This document shows, in pieces, positions 7,614 through 15,322 of a stretch of DNA of 15,751 nt. The notes below the pieces were generated by a model. The model did not search any database and was not told the DNA's origin. It saw only the letters and a list, made by a program, of their open reading frames with translations. The position numbers and the translations under genes were made by a program. Where the stretch lies: NCBI GenBank assembly GCA_001799195.1, contig MGSU01000042.1, positions 1,751 through 17,501 on the forward strand, read 5' to 3'. This DNA comes from Deltaproteobacteria bacterium RIFOXYA12_FULL_61_11 (GTDB lineage Bacteria > Bdellovibrionota_F > JAHFAK01 > YA12-FULL-61-11). Position 1 is the stretch's first letter; each line of letters opens with the position of its first letter.

Positions 7614-7700
7614 TCCGCCCGGCGGAAGTACCCTGCACGAAAACGAACGGCTTGTCGAAAGGAATAATTTGTTCGAGATACTCGGTTCCGCAGAATAATT
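7614..7700. promoter_or_regulatory. Divergent control region: palindrome and two identical GAATAATT sites
   Basis: The 226-base gap between the transporter start (7570) and the DUF432 start (7797) must hold both promoters. It contains a palindrome TCCGCC-C-GGCGGA (7614-7626) in the transporter leader, and GAATAATT at 7662-7669 and 7693-7700, 31 bases apart (about three helical turns), on the same face of DNA. A possible rightward promoter overlaps the second copy: TTGTTC (7670-7675), 17 bases, then AGAATA (7693 region). No strong consensus promoter stands out in either direction. Confidence 0.3.
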
Positions 7701-7796
7701 CATCGTACTACTTCCACCTCTTCCTCCCGGTTGTTTTCCTGGGGAAGATATGCCAGGTATCCAGGGCCGTGGTGTTTAAGGAAGAGTAACGTACCG

Positions 7797-8612
7797 ATGA
7801 AAGACCAGCGAGATCTCCTGCTCGATCCGACCCCGTTGCCCCCACCCTGGGGTAGGGTCGAGGTTGCCGAGGGAGAAACCACTGAATGGAAGCTGCCCTA
7901 CCTCACGGTCTGGCTACGCCGTTCTGCCGGGAGGCTGATCCTCGCCAAAGCCCACCGTTCTCCGTATCTGCCGGAAGCTCCCGAGCCGACCCCGCCCCCG
8001 GACCGGGCCTGGCACACCTTCGTACTCGAAGAGCGTGAGCAGAGCTTACTCTTCTCACCCATGCTGCCGGACCTGCCGGTCGTGATCAAACCCACTTCCC
8101 CACTCCACCTCGGCCCACACCTCCACACGCGCCTCTATGCCATGCTGCCCCTGCAAGTCCAAGTCTCGGCGATAGGGGATCGGCGCCGCCCTCTGGTCAT
8201 TCTCGATCAAGTGCGTTGGGGTAGGACCTGGTTCGGTGACTTTTTCGACGGTGAGCCTTGCCTGTGGCGCTATGCCGAGCTGACCGCGCTCCCCCCGGCG
8301 ACGCCGGGTGCGCACAAGGCTCTCTTCCCGATCGAGGTCCACAACCTTGCCGGCGAAGAACTGGTCATCGACAAACTCTGTCACCGCATGGATCAGCTCG
8401 CGCTCTTCTGTACCGACCAAGCGATCTGGGCGGACACGACCGTGGTCCACTATCACGGCGATCCGGGCCACGTATCGGTCAGCCACCAAGGCAAGGCTCC
8501 CGGCGAAGTCCCCCATGCCCTGAAAGTCGTACGCCCCCGGCTCGAACCGAACAAGGGCCTGGTCACCAGGACTTTCGCATCTATTAAACATTTCAACATC
8601 TTCATGCGCTAG
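7797..8612 (+). CDS. DUF432 domain-containing protein
   Basis: A 271-residue soluble protein without signal peptide or membrane segment. The core resembles the DUF432 family, best seen in VRWGRTWFGDFFDGEPCLWR, where TWFGD-FFDGE-C is the typical block, and in the following region with LFPIEVHNLAGEELVIDKLC. The molecular function of DUF432 is unknown. The gene ends nine bases before an MscS-family channel gene, so the two are almost certainly co-transcribed, and the pair suggests a cytoplasmic or membrane-peripheral regulator of the channel (inference). The ATG at 7797 is chosen, with AAGGAAGAG about ten bases upstream; an in-frame TTG at 7731 would add 22 residues of unconvincing sequence. Family call fairly sure, role unknown. 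Confidence 0.82.
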   Translation: MKDQRDLLLDPTPLPPPWGRVEVAEGETTEWKLPYLTVWLRRSAGRLILAKAHRSPYLPEAPEPTPPPDRAWHTFVLEEREQSLLFSPMLPDLPVVIKPTSPLHLGPHLHTRLYAMLPLQVQVSAIGDRRRPLVILDQVRWGRTWFGDFFDGEPCLWRYAELTALPPATPGAHKALFPIEVHNLAGEELVIDKLCHRMDQLALFCTDQAIWADTTVVHYHGDPGHVSVSHQGKAPGEVPHALKVVRPRLEPNKGLVTRTFASIKHFNIFMR

Positions 8613-8621
8613 AAGGGAATC

Positions 8622-9464
8622 ATGGAACAGTTGACCGGTATCGCGGCCTCCTACCTCAGCCTGACCGTGCTCAAGTTGATCCTCGGGGTCGTCCTCGGCC
8701 TCCCCGCCGTCTATCTCCTCTCACGCTGGCTCGAGCGCGCAGTAGCCAGACGGTATCGGCCCCACTGGGGTATGCTCCTCGGCAAGATCGCGTTCCACGG
8801 TGGTTGGGTGTTCCTGGCGCTGGCCATGTTGAACGAGGCGGGCATCAGCATGGCGCCGTTGCTCGGAGCCGCGGGTGTGGTCGGCGTGGCCCTCGGGTTC
8901 GCCTCGCAGACCTCAATATCGAATGTCATCAGCGGCTTGTTCCTCATCGCCGAGCAGTCGTTCCAGGTCGGTCACCTGATCAAGGTCGGTACAGCCACGG
9001 GCGTGGTGCTCTCCATCGATACCCTCTCCGTGAAAATCCGCACGTTCGACAACAAATACATTCGTCTGCCCAACGAGACCCTGCTCAAGAGCGAGGTGGT
9101 GAACTTCTCGCAGTTCCCCATCCGCCGGATCGACCTGCGTGTACCCGTGGCCTATAAAGAGGACCTACGGAAGGTCGAGTCCGTCCTGCTCACCGTGGCC
9201 GACCGCAACCCCTACAGCCTGCACGAACCCGAACCCCTCGTCCTGATCGACTGCTTCGCCGCTTCCTCCATCGACTTCCAACTCGGTATCTGGGTACTGC
9301 AGGACGACTTCGTCGAGGCCAAGAACAGCATCCACTACGACATCAAGGAAGCCTTCAAAGCCGAGGGCATCGAACTGCCGTTGCCGCAGCTCAGCCTGTA
9401 CGGTGGTCCGGTCGGTACGCCACTGACGGTCAAGCTCGAGAGTGGGGCTGACCCGGCTGCCTGA
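8622..9464 (+). CDS. MscS-family mechanosensitive ion channel
   Basis: A 280-residue small-conductance mechanosensitive channel of the inner membrane, which opens on membrane tension to release solutes during hypo-osmotic shock. Three membrane segments are visible: about 13-33, 54-71 and the pore-lining helix from 76 (LLGAAGVVGVALGFASQTSI). The pore helix has the Gly/Ala-rich packing and the continuing NVISGLFLIAEQSF typical of MscS. The beta domain follows (VGHLIKVGTATGVV, then IRLPNETLLKSEVVNFS), then the alpha/beta C-terminal domain to about 265. Length is close to the 286-residue E. coli MscS. AAGGGA lies four bases before the ATG. It is the second gene of a tight operon behind DUF432 and ends 54 bases from a convergent lipoprotein gene. 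Family certain. Confidence 0.95.
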   Translation: MEQLTGIAASYLSLTVLKLILGVVLGLPAVYLLSRWLERAVARRYRPHWGMLLGKIAFHGGWVFLALAMLNEAGISMAPLLGAAGVVGVALGFASQTSISNVISGLFLIAEQSFQVGHLIKVGTATGVVLSIDTLSVKIRTFDNKYIRLPNETLLKSEVVNFSQFPIRRIDLRVPVAYKEDLRKVESVLLTVADRNPYSLHEPEPLVLIDCFAASSIDFQLGIWVLQDDFVEAKNSIHYDIKEAFKAEGIELPLPQLSLYGGPVGTPLTVKLESGADPAA

Positions 9465-9518
9465 CCAGAGAGGATCCTTTTTATTCGCCGCTCTCGGGAA
9501 ACCCCTTGTCGGTGCCGG

Positions 9519-11594
9519 TCACAGTGGGAAGCTCTCGCTGGAATAATAGACAATGATCGAGAAGGTGCGGGGTTCGCCCAGATCGTTGAGGATCCTGATC
9601 GAGTCCGTGCCCTGCTGCACGAACACGCTGACCTTGCCTGCCTGCCGGGTAGCGACGATGTCCTCGGTGCCGCTCAATTTCACGGTCGTGCCCTCGGGAG
9701 TAGTACCCGAGATCAGGAAGTGGCCTCCACCCGCGGTGCCGGTACCTTCGTCGTAGGCAACGAAGAGCTGGGCCATACCCAGGACCGAGGGATTACCGGG
9801 GATGGTGAAACCCTCTCCACCGCCGGTCTGTCCGTCGATGACCGTCATCTCAGTCCATACTCGGTGATCCTTGATCGAGAAATACCTGCTGCTCTCGGAT
9901 TTCTCGTTGTCGTTGACGTAATACTTGATCCATTCGGTTTCCGGTGGGTAGACCTCGGTGTGTCCTGCCGAGAAGAGCTTGGTCAGGCCCTCCACCAGGG
10001 GTAGACTGGCATATTGGTCCGAGCTGAAGTTCTGGAAGAGGATGCTGTCGCAGGTCCCATCAAGATCATAGGGGTGACATCCTGGTATCAGCCCGCTGAC
10101 ATTGACCGAATTGAAGGTGGCCGATTTGAGGTTGCGCAGGTAGAAGCCGGTGGTGTAAGTGCCGCAATTAATGTTGTTGAACAGGATCTGCCGCGCCTGC
10201 CAGTTGGGTTTGAGATAGAAGGTGGGCCGGTTGGGGATCACTCCGCCCGGTTCCCAGCGGATGTTGTTGAACGAGATATTGATGCCGTTCCCCGTGGGTT
10301 TGGTGCTGCTGTCCCAGTAGAAACCGCCGTTGCCGCCGACCCAGGGTTGGTAGCCATCGAAGGTCACGTTGCTCAGGTTGCAGCCGTCTTCGACTTCGAT
10401 GAGGGGGTGGGTCGGACTCAGGCTCTGGGGGTAAAAATCAGTAAAGGACCAGTGATCGATCCCCATGACCTCGCCCTGGTAAGGACTCAAAGCAATGACC
10501 AATGGCCGCGGAGCATAGATCCTGACGTTCCTGACCGTCGTCGAGTCCCTGCCATAAACCTTGAGGCCGATGCTCTCGGTGTCCGTGGCACCAATATTGT
10601 TAACATGGACGTTTTCCAGTATGAACTCGGTGACCTCGAGCAAGCTGATCGCGGTCTTGATGGCATCACCAATGCCGTACACGGCCAGGTCGCGAAGACT
10701 ACTCCTCCATACCAAGGAACCAGCCGCGACTGGTTCGAAGGTGAAGAGCGTGGCGGTGGTCGAGGGAGCGAAGGTCAACCTCGTAGAATCCACACCTTGC
10801 CCCCGGACGTGAGTCACCCGCGTGGTGGTGATCGGGTCGAGACCTTCGGTCAGCAGGTAGTTGCCGAAGCCGAAAACCAGATTACCTTCACCCGGCAGGG
10901 CGGCCATGGCCCGGTTGATCGCAGCGGAAGCATCGAGGGAACCATCGTTCGCTGCACCGAACCAGTCCACCAGAACCTCGCGGTGGGAACTGAAGCGCAC
11001 CTCCCCCTCGCCGGTGAAGACCTGGTATTGTCCTGCCTGGAAAGGGCCGGCGACGGTCAGGGTCTTGCCTGCCGCGACCTCGAACAGGGTTCCTTTGTTC
11101 ACTACGATGCTGAGCTCCGGAGGAATGGTAGTAGTACCGAGGTGCAGGACCCCGGCCGGGAAACAGAGGGTCTTCAGCGGCCCCGAGGCGCACTCGGCCA
11201 GGGCTGCCTTCAGCGTTGCGGTGTCGTCTTTGCCGTCGTCGGGAATCGCTGGGACGGTCAGGCAAGCCGGCAGGATGTTCACGAGCGCCGGGGTATCCAC
11301 CGTGGGGGCATCGGGTTCCTCCACGTCCAGCGTTGCCTCGCTGCCATCCGAGGCCTCCGAGGTGGCGTCCGTCGAGGGAAGAGTATCCGTCGTTGGGTCG
11401 TCGGGGTTCTGCTCATCGGTTGTCGGTTCGGGTTCTGTCCCAGTATCAGCCGTCGCGTCAGGTAGGGTCGAGCCATCGTCCGTTACATCGAGAACTATAG
11501 TCCCCTCCTCCTCTTGCGTGTTTGAGGATGCACACGAGATGAGCAAGGGAAGAGCCAGTAGGATCGAGGAAAGTGCCAATCCAAATTGGTGCAT
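9519..11594 (-). CDS. Lipoprotein with pectate-lyase-superfamily parallel beta-helix
   Basis: A 691-residue envelope lipoprotein. The signal sequence MHQFGLALSSILLALPLLIS precedes lipobox Cys21, with Ala at +2, which fits outer-membrane sorting. Residues about 25-95 form a linker rich in Asp, Glu, Thr and Pro. The rest resembles the pectate-lyase-3 beta-helix group: an entry motif (PDDGKDDTATLKAALAEC with FPAG) occurs once, and after AGQYQVFTGEGEV a second one follows (VDWFGAANDGSLDASAAIN and then GFGNYLLTEG). Helix turns with many Asn/Val/Phe ladders run to about residue 540, followed by a beta-sandwich tail. Such folds cleave or bind polysaccharides; no catalytic residues can be assigned, so the substrate is unknown. 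The ATG at 11594 has AAGGA seven bases upstream; the frame is open to 11990, but that extension lacks a signal sequence. A long + frame (10014-11465) is its shadow. Confidence 0.88.
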   Translation of the reverse strand: MHQFGLALSSILLALPLLISCASSNTQEEEGTIVLDVTDDGSTLPDATADTGTEPEPTTDEQNPDDPTTDTLPSTDATSEASDGSEATLDVEEPDAPTVDTPALVNILPACLTVPAIPDDGKDDTATLKAALAECASGPLKTLCFPAGVLHLGTTTIPPELSIVVNKGTLFEVAAGKTLTVAGPFQAGQYQVFTGEGEVRFSSHREVLVDWFGAANDGSLDASAAINRAMAALPGEGNLVFGFGNYLLTEGLDPITTTRVTHVRGQGVDSTRLTFAPSTTATLFTFEPVAAGSLVWRSSLRDLAVYGIGDAIKTAISLLEVTEFILENVHVNNIGATDTESIGLKVYGRDSTTVRNVRIYAPRPLVIALSPYQGEVMGIDHWSFTDFYPQSLSPTHPLIEVEDGCNLSNVTFDGYQPWVGGNGGFYWDSSTKPTGNGINISFNNIRWEPGGVIPNRPTFYLKPNWQARQILFNNINCGTYTTGFYLRNLKSATFNSVNVSGLIPGCHPYDLDGTCDSILFQNFSSDQYASLPLVEGLTKLFSAGHTEVYPPETEWIKYYVNDNEKSESSRYFSIKDHRVWTEMTVIDGQTGGGEGFTIPGNPSVLGMAQLFVAYDEGTGTAGGGHFLISGTTPEGTTVKLSGTEDIVATRQAGKVSVFVQQGTDSIRILNDLGEPRTFSIIVYYSSESFPL

Positions 11595-11706
11595 ACGATG
11601 TTCCTTGGTATCACCACGTTCTCCATCCGGAAGGGAAGCTAGCATGAGGAAAGGAGAGAATGCCAGTTCGAACGAAGCGAGCGCTTTACAGGGAGCCGAG
11701 GTTGTG

Positions 11707-11726
11707 ATTGAACCCGGATTGACCCG
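11707..11726 (+). repeat. Tandem ATTGA-CCCG repeat in the leader of the M49-like gene
   Basis: ATTGAACCCGG (11707-11717) is followed directly by ATTGACCCG (11718-11726), a near-exact tandem repeat of 11 bases. It lies 17 to 36 bases upstream of the ATG at 11743, in the 148-base gap shared with the divergent lipoprotein gene. It may be an operator, or chance. Confidence 0.25.
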
Positions 11727-11742
11727 CAACCAAGAGGTTCCC

Positions 11743-13503
11743 ATGCCTACCCACTCCTGTTTCGCCTCGTTCCTCTCAGCCCTCGAGCATGACGAGGCTT
11801 TCCTCTCCTTCCTCGACGACCTAGGCGAGCGTATCGAACCCGCGGCCGTATTCAAGGCCATCGAACACAAGGTCGGCGAGCTTCTCGGTTCGTCTGGAGC
11901 GGCTAAGCTCCACGCGTGCTTGCCGGGGATTACACCCGAGGCCCTACGCCGAGCTCTCTCCGATCGAGACTTCTCGGGCATCGTCGACACCCACCCGCGC
12001 TACCGCGAAGTCCTGGAACTCCTCCACGAACGCTTCGCCTTCGAGCAAGAACTGTTCTCCCGGTTCGTTCCCGGACTGGAACTCCACCTGCACGAGAAGC
12101 TCCTCTGTATGAGCTTCAACAAGCTCTGTTCGGTCTTCGACGAGCTCTACCTCGCCTGGCGCGACGTGGTTTGCGACAGCCCTCTCGGCCGCTCCATCCG
12201 CGCCGCGGAAGAAACCCAACCGGGTTCGGCTACCGCGAGGCTCAAGGAACTGGGACTCGAAAACGCTTATTCCGTAATCACCTCACCGACTGGGCAAGTC
12301 GGCTTGAGCGAGGTCTCACCGACGTGGAAACAGGTTCCCTACGCGCTTGCCTTCCCCGAACAGTACCGTAAGCTCGATGGCTTGCTCGATCGCCTCCTGC
12401 TCCAACTCGGATTGCATCGCGGGGAACATCCCGAGGTCCCGGTCTTACTCACCTATCTCGCTTCCTACCGAGCGGCTCTGGCCGAGACCGATCCCAAGAA
12501 GCTGGAGGAACGCTGGCGGCAGGTCGACATCGACTGGATGGCCGTGACCGGCCGGCTCCAGCCCTGCCACGCCATGGAGACCGGCTATTCGGATCCAGGC
12601 CGTTTACGGGTCGTTCCCGAGCTGCGCTTGCTCCTCGTTGACGACACCGAGAAGGAGGTCAACCTCGCTTGTGACGGCACCAAGCAAGCGATGCAGGAGT
12701 ATCTCGGCCGGCATTACGGCGACCGCCCCTTCCACAACGAATACCAAGAAGCCCTGCGCCACACCCATGCCCACGTGTATGTTACGGTGTACAAAGGAGG
12801 CGCCAATCTCGACTTCCGCATCGCCGGTCAGATCGTGCCCAACCGCAGCGAGGTCCGTCGCGATCACGGCACCAAGATCTCCCTGGACCTCCAGTCCCTC
12901 GCCTCGGGCATGGCCATCTCCCTCCGCCTGGCCGAGCGCCTCCTCGGTCCCGCCTTCGCCGAAGCCTATCTCCGCAGGGTGACTCCGCTCAAGGCCGAGG
13001 CTTATTTCGTGGCCGGTCACGAGTACGGGCACACTGCGTTCCTCGGTACGGCCTCGGACGAGCTGGTCAAGGACCTGGTCGAGGAGGCCAAGGCCAGTTG
13101 GACTGGGCTGGCCGTGTTGCGCGATCGGATGCAGCGGGGGGAAGTGCCCCGTGGGGACCTAGCCGACATCCTACTCTTCGAGGTCGCCGGCAGCTTGAGG
13201 CGGTTGGTGCGGGAAACCAGGACCAGGGGGGCGGTGCGGCCTTACGTCGAGGAAGCCTACATGACCCTCGCCCTGATGTTGCAAAGCGGCTTGCTCGTGC
13301 TCGAGGGTGAACGGCTGTCCCTGGACGAGGAACGGGTCGAGGCCTTCGCCGAGCAGCTCGATGAAGCCCACCGGAGACTCGCCGAGGCCTACCTCGACCT
13401 CGACCAGGGAAAGCTCGATAGCTTTCTTGCCACCCAGGCCGACCGCACGCTACCGGCCTTCACCGTACTCGAACGTCTCGTCGATGCGGCCAACCAGGCC
13501 TGA
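11743..13503 (+). CDS. M49-like (dipeptidyl-peptidase III-like) zinc metalloprotease
   Basis: A 586-residue, apparently cytoplasmic protein without signal peptide. The zinc site is clear: HEYGH (426-430) gives two His ligands and the catalytic Glu427, and EEAKASWTGL (from 447) supplies a third ligand, probably Glu448. Bacterial relatives of family M49 (dipeptidyl-peptidase III) carry a very similar EEAKAD block after the HExxH motif. The spacing between the two is short (17 residues) compared with human DPP III. The N-terminal half is helical and rich in charged residues, with no second domain I recognise. The ATG at 11743 has AGAGG five bases upstream; the frame is open further upstream (from 10861), but that part overlaps the divergent lipoprotein gene. 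An upstream ATG at 11644 (AGGAAAGG region) would add 33 residues and remains possible. It ends 72 bases from convergent thiN. Confidence 0.8.
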   Translation: MPTHSCFASFLSALEHDEAFLSFLDDLGERIEPAAVFKAIEHKVGELLGSSGAAKLHACLPGITPEALRRALSDRDFSGIVDTHPRYREVLELLHERFAFEQELFSRFVPGLELHLHEKLLCMSFNKLCSVFDELYLAWRDVVCDSPLGRSIRAAEETQPGSATARLKELGLENAYSVITSPTGQVGLSEVSPTWKQVPYALAFPEQYRKLDGLLDRLLLQLGLHRGEHPEVPVLLTYLASYRAALAETDPKKLEERWRQVDIDWMAVTGRLQPCHAMETGYSDPGRLRVVPELRLLLVDDTEKEVNLACDGTKQAMQEYLGRHYGDRPFHNEYQEALRHTHAHVYVTVYKGGANLDFRIAGQIVPNRSEVRRDHGTKISLDLQSLASGMAISLRLAERLLGPAFAEAYLRRVTPLKAEAYFVAGHEYGHTAFLGTASDELVKDLVEEAKASWTGLAVLRDRMQRGEVPRGDLADILLFEVAGSLRRLVRETRTRGAVRPYVEEAYMTLALMLQSGLLVLEGERLSLDEERVEAFAEQLDEAHRRLAEAYLDLDQGKLDSFLATQADRTLPAFTVLERLVDAANQA

Positions 13504-13575
13504 ACCCGGCAGATTGGCTGGAAGGCTCAGCACAAATCCCGGCCGCCGCGCTCCAGGGCTTCCCGAGAAGTTACC

Positions 13576-14271
13576 TTATCCGCATCGAGGTCTTTCCCCG
13601 ACCCGAGCATGACCCACCAGCACTACCCCGGAACGCACCTTGAGCTCGACCCGCGATCCGGTGAAGCGGTTGCTGACGCCGAGGGTGGTGCCGCGATGTA
13701 ACACTCTGTTGCGCAGGGTATATTCCAGACCGGAGGCACTCACGCCTCGAACCTCCTCGCTGAGCGGGAGGAGAGAGAGCAGGTCCCCGGGGACCCCGAC
13801 AAGCTTGAGTTGATCGCGCACGATCTGGAGAGTCTGCTGACCATCGCAGAGCGCGATCTTGGTCCCCGCGAAATCGGGATGCAAGAGGAGCAGGACATTG
13901 GCCAGGGTATGGTCCCAGCGAAGGCCGAAGGCGCCGAACACAAGCACGTCAGTAGGTTCGAGGCTGCACGCATAGGCCAGGGCCAGCTCCAGATCGGTGC
14001 GATCTTTGTGCACCGGGAAGCGGCTGATCGTGGTGCCGTACCGTTCGACATGGTCGAGATCCGCGGCGTTGGCACTGTCGAGGTCACCGACGAGGACCGA
14101 CGGAATCAGGCCCAACAAACGGCAGTGTCTGGTCCCACCGTTCGCCGCAACGACGAGGTCGTCCTTGCGCAAGAGGTCGAGCACGGCCTCGGGATCGCCC
14201 AATTCTCCTCCTGCGAAGATGACGACTCGGACCGTCGACGGGGGGGGAGTCCTCACGAGCTCAGCGATCAT
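13576..14271 (-). CDS. thiN: Thiamine pyrophosphokinase
   Basis: A 231-residue cytoplasmic enzyme that transfers pyrophosphate from ATP to thiamine, giving thiamine diphosphate. The family's conserved motifs are all present: VGDLDS (61-66), whose aspartates bind magnesium; KDRTDLELAL (89-98); and GAFGLRWDH (113-121) in the nucleotide and substrate region. Length is normal for the bacterial single-domain enzyme (about 210-230). The ATG at 14271 lies 11 bases inside the 3' end of the upstream phosphate acyltransferase gene, so translation is probably coupled. An open extension upstream to 14640 would overlap that gene and is rejected. No thiamine-pyrophosphate riboswitch was recognised upstream of the operon. 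Function near certain. Confidence 0.93.
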   Translation of the reverse strand: MIAELVRTPPPSTVRVVIFAGGELGDPEAVLDLLRKDDLVVAANGGTRHCRLLGLIPSVLVGDLDSANAADLDHVERYGTTISRFPVHKDRTDLELALAYACSLEPTDVLVFGAFGLRWDHTLANVLLLLHPDFAGTKIALCDGQQTLQIVRDQLKLVGVPGDLLSLLPLSEEVRGVSASGLEYTLRNRVLHRGTTLGVSNRFTGSRVELKVRSGVVLVGHARVGERPRCG

Positions 14272-15181
14272 GATAGGCCTCCAGGACCAACGCCAGGAGG
14301 ATGGAATTGATCCGCACCTCAGCCGGATCCCCGCGCGAGGGGATGAGGATGGGCACCCGGGCTCCGGCGATAACATGTCCGAAGTCCATTGCATGGTAAT
14401 GCAAGAGGATCTTTGCGGCGATGTTGGCAGCTTCGATGTTCGGAAAAACCAGGAGGTCGGCTTGGCCGGCGACGGGTGATACGAAGCTCTTCTCGCTTGC
14501 GGCCTCCGCATCCAGAGCACAGTCGAGAGAAATCGGTCCTTCGACGACGAGATCGGTTCGACCCGATACGCGGAATTCTTCTGCCAGAGCGTGGGCTTCG
14601 ACAGTATAGGGCATGGCCTCGCTGACCGCCTCGAGAGCACAGAGCAAGGCTACCTTGGGACAGTCTATTCCCAAGGAATGGGCTACTTCGACCGCGTTGG
14701 AGACAATGGTGCGCTTGGCCGAGAGCTCAGGCGCGACGTTGAGGCCGCCATCGGTCAAACCGATCATACGACCTCCACGGTCAGGATCCCTATAGATCAA
14801 GACATCGGAGAGAAGCCCCTCGTCGCGCAGGCCGTGCTGGCGGTCGAGTACGGCACGCAGTAAGGTTCCGGTCTGGATCTTCCCTTTGAGGAGGACGTCG
14901 GCCTTACCCTCGCGGCACAAGGCAACCCCTGCCGAAGCGCACGCGCTCGGCTCGGCAACGTCCTCGAAGTCCAAGCCTCGAGTACCGACCCCCAGCGCTT
15001 CCAACCCGGCCTCGAGTTCTCTGCGGGGACCGATCAGCACCACCCTGGCAAGATCCTGGTCCCGGCACAGCAGCGCTGCTCGCAGGTGTTCTTCTCCCGC
15101 AGGATTGACCAACGCCACGGTCTTGCGCGGAAGTCCCCTGAGCATGCCGCGTAGGTCCTCGAAGCCCCTCCTCGCCACCAT
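14261..15181 (-). CDS. ptb: Phosphate butyryltransferase / phosphate acetyltransferase family enzyme
   Basis: A 306-residue enzyme of the phosphate acetyl/butyryltransferase family, which swaps CoA and phosphate on short acyl groups. Phosphotransbutyrylase-type blocks are visible: ADVLLKGKIQTGTLLRAVLD (94-113), VALLCALEAVSEAMPYTVEA (177-196), and GPISLDCALDAEAASEKSF followed by SPVAGQADLLVFPNIEAANI (215-254). The length matches Ptb (about 300), and the pattern is closer to Ptb than to Pta, but acyl preference cannot be read from sequence. GAGGGGG lies five bases before the ATG at 15181. No butyrate kinase gene is next to it; instead its 3' end overlaps thiN by 11 bases. A good promoter lies just upstream (15216-15244). 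Confidence 0.88.
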   Translation of the reverse strand: MVARRGFEDLRGMLRGLPRKTVALVNPAGEEHLRAALLCRDQDLARVVLIGPRRELEAGLEALGVGTRGLDFEDVAEPSACASAGVALCREGKADVLLKGKIQTGTLLRAVLDRQHGLRDEGLLSDVLIYRDPDRGGRMIGLTDGGLNVAPELSAKRTIVSNAVEVAHSLGIDCPKVALLCALEAVSEAMPYTVEAHALAEEFRVSGRTDLVVEGPISLDCALDAEAASEKSFVSPVAGQADLLVFPNIEAANIAAKILLHYHAMDFGHVIAGARVPILIPSRGDPAEVRINSILLALVLEAYHDR

Positions 15182-15215
15182 GGCGTCCCCCTCGTTCTTG
15201 TACCGATCACCGAGG

Positions 15216-15244
15216 GTTGTAGTCGAGCCCTACCTCGCTGTCAA
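15216..15244 (-). promoter_or_regulatory. Sigma-70-type promoter of the ptb-thiN operon
   Basis: On the minus strand, TTGACA (15239-15244) is a perfect -35 element. After a 17-base spacer, TACAAC (15216-15221) matches the -10 consensus at four of six positions. Transcription would start near 15209, leaving a leader of about 28 bases before the ATG at 15181. This is too short for a riboswitch, so no thiamine-type leader control is expected from this promoter. Confidence 0.55.
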
Positions 15245-15259
15245 CGCAAGGCAGCGTAA

Positions 15260-15300
15260 GTAGTAAATGAATGTAATTTCAGTTAATTATTATGCAAGAG
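15260..15300. other. AT-rich intergenic stretch between ptb and the zinc-motif gene
   Basis: This 41-base stretch is strongly AT-rich (including AATTTCAGTTAATTATTATG), in contrast to the surrounding GC-rich DNA. It lies downstream of the zinc-motif gene and upstream of the ptb promoter. On the minus strand TTGCAT, 16 bases, TACATT could form a second promoter for ptb. A short GAGGC/GCCTC hairpin (near 15301-15325) precedes it but has no T-tract. Confidence 0.3.
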
Positions 15301-15322
15301 GCTCAGGGATTCCGAGGTCGCC

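Noticed and set aside
9465-9518. Bidirectional terminator between the convergent MscS and lipoprotein genes
   Set aside because: A T-rich run (CTTTTTATT, 9476-9484) is present, but I could not find a convincing stem before it; only GAGAG/CTCTC with a long loop.
10014-11465. A 483-codon open frame on the + strand
   Set aside because: It is the antisense shadow of the beta-helix lipoprotein gene, which has the signal sequence, lipobox and domain matches.
10861-11742. N-terminal extension of the M49-like protein by up to 294 residues
   Set aside because: It overlaps the divergent lipoprotein gene antisense and reads as Ser/Arg-rich low-complexity sequence; the ATG at 11743 has its own ribosome binding site.
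14272-14640. N-terminal extension of thiN
   Set aside because: It would lie fully inside the ptb gene in another frame, and the 231-residue form already has the full family length.
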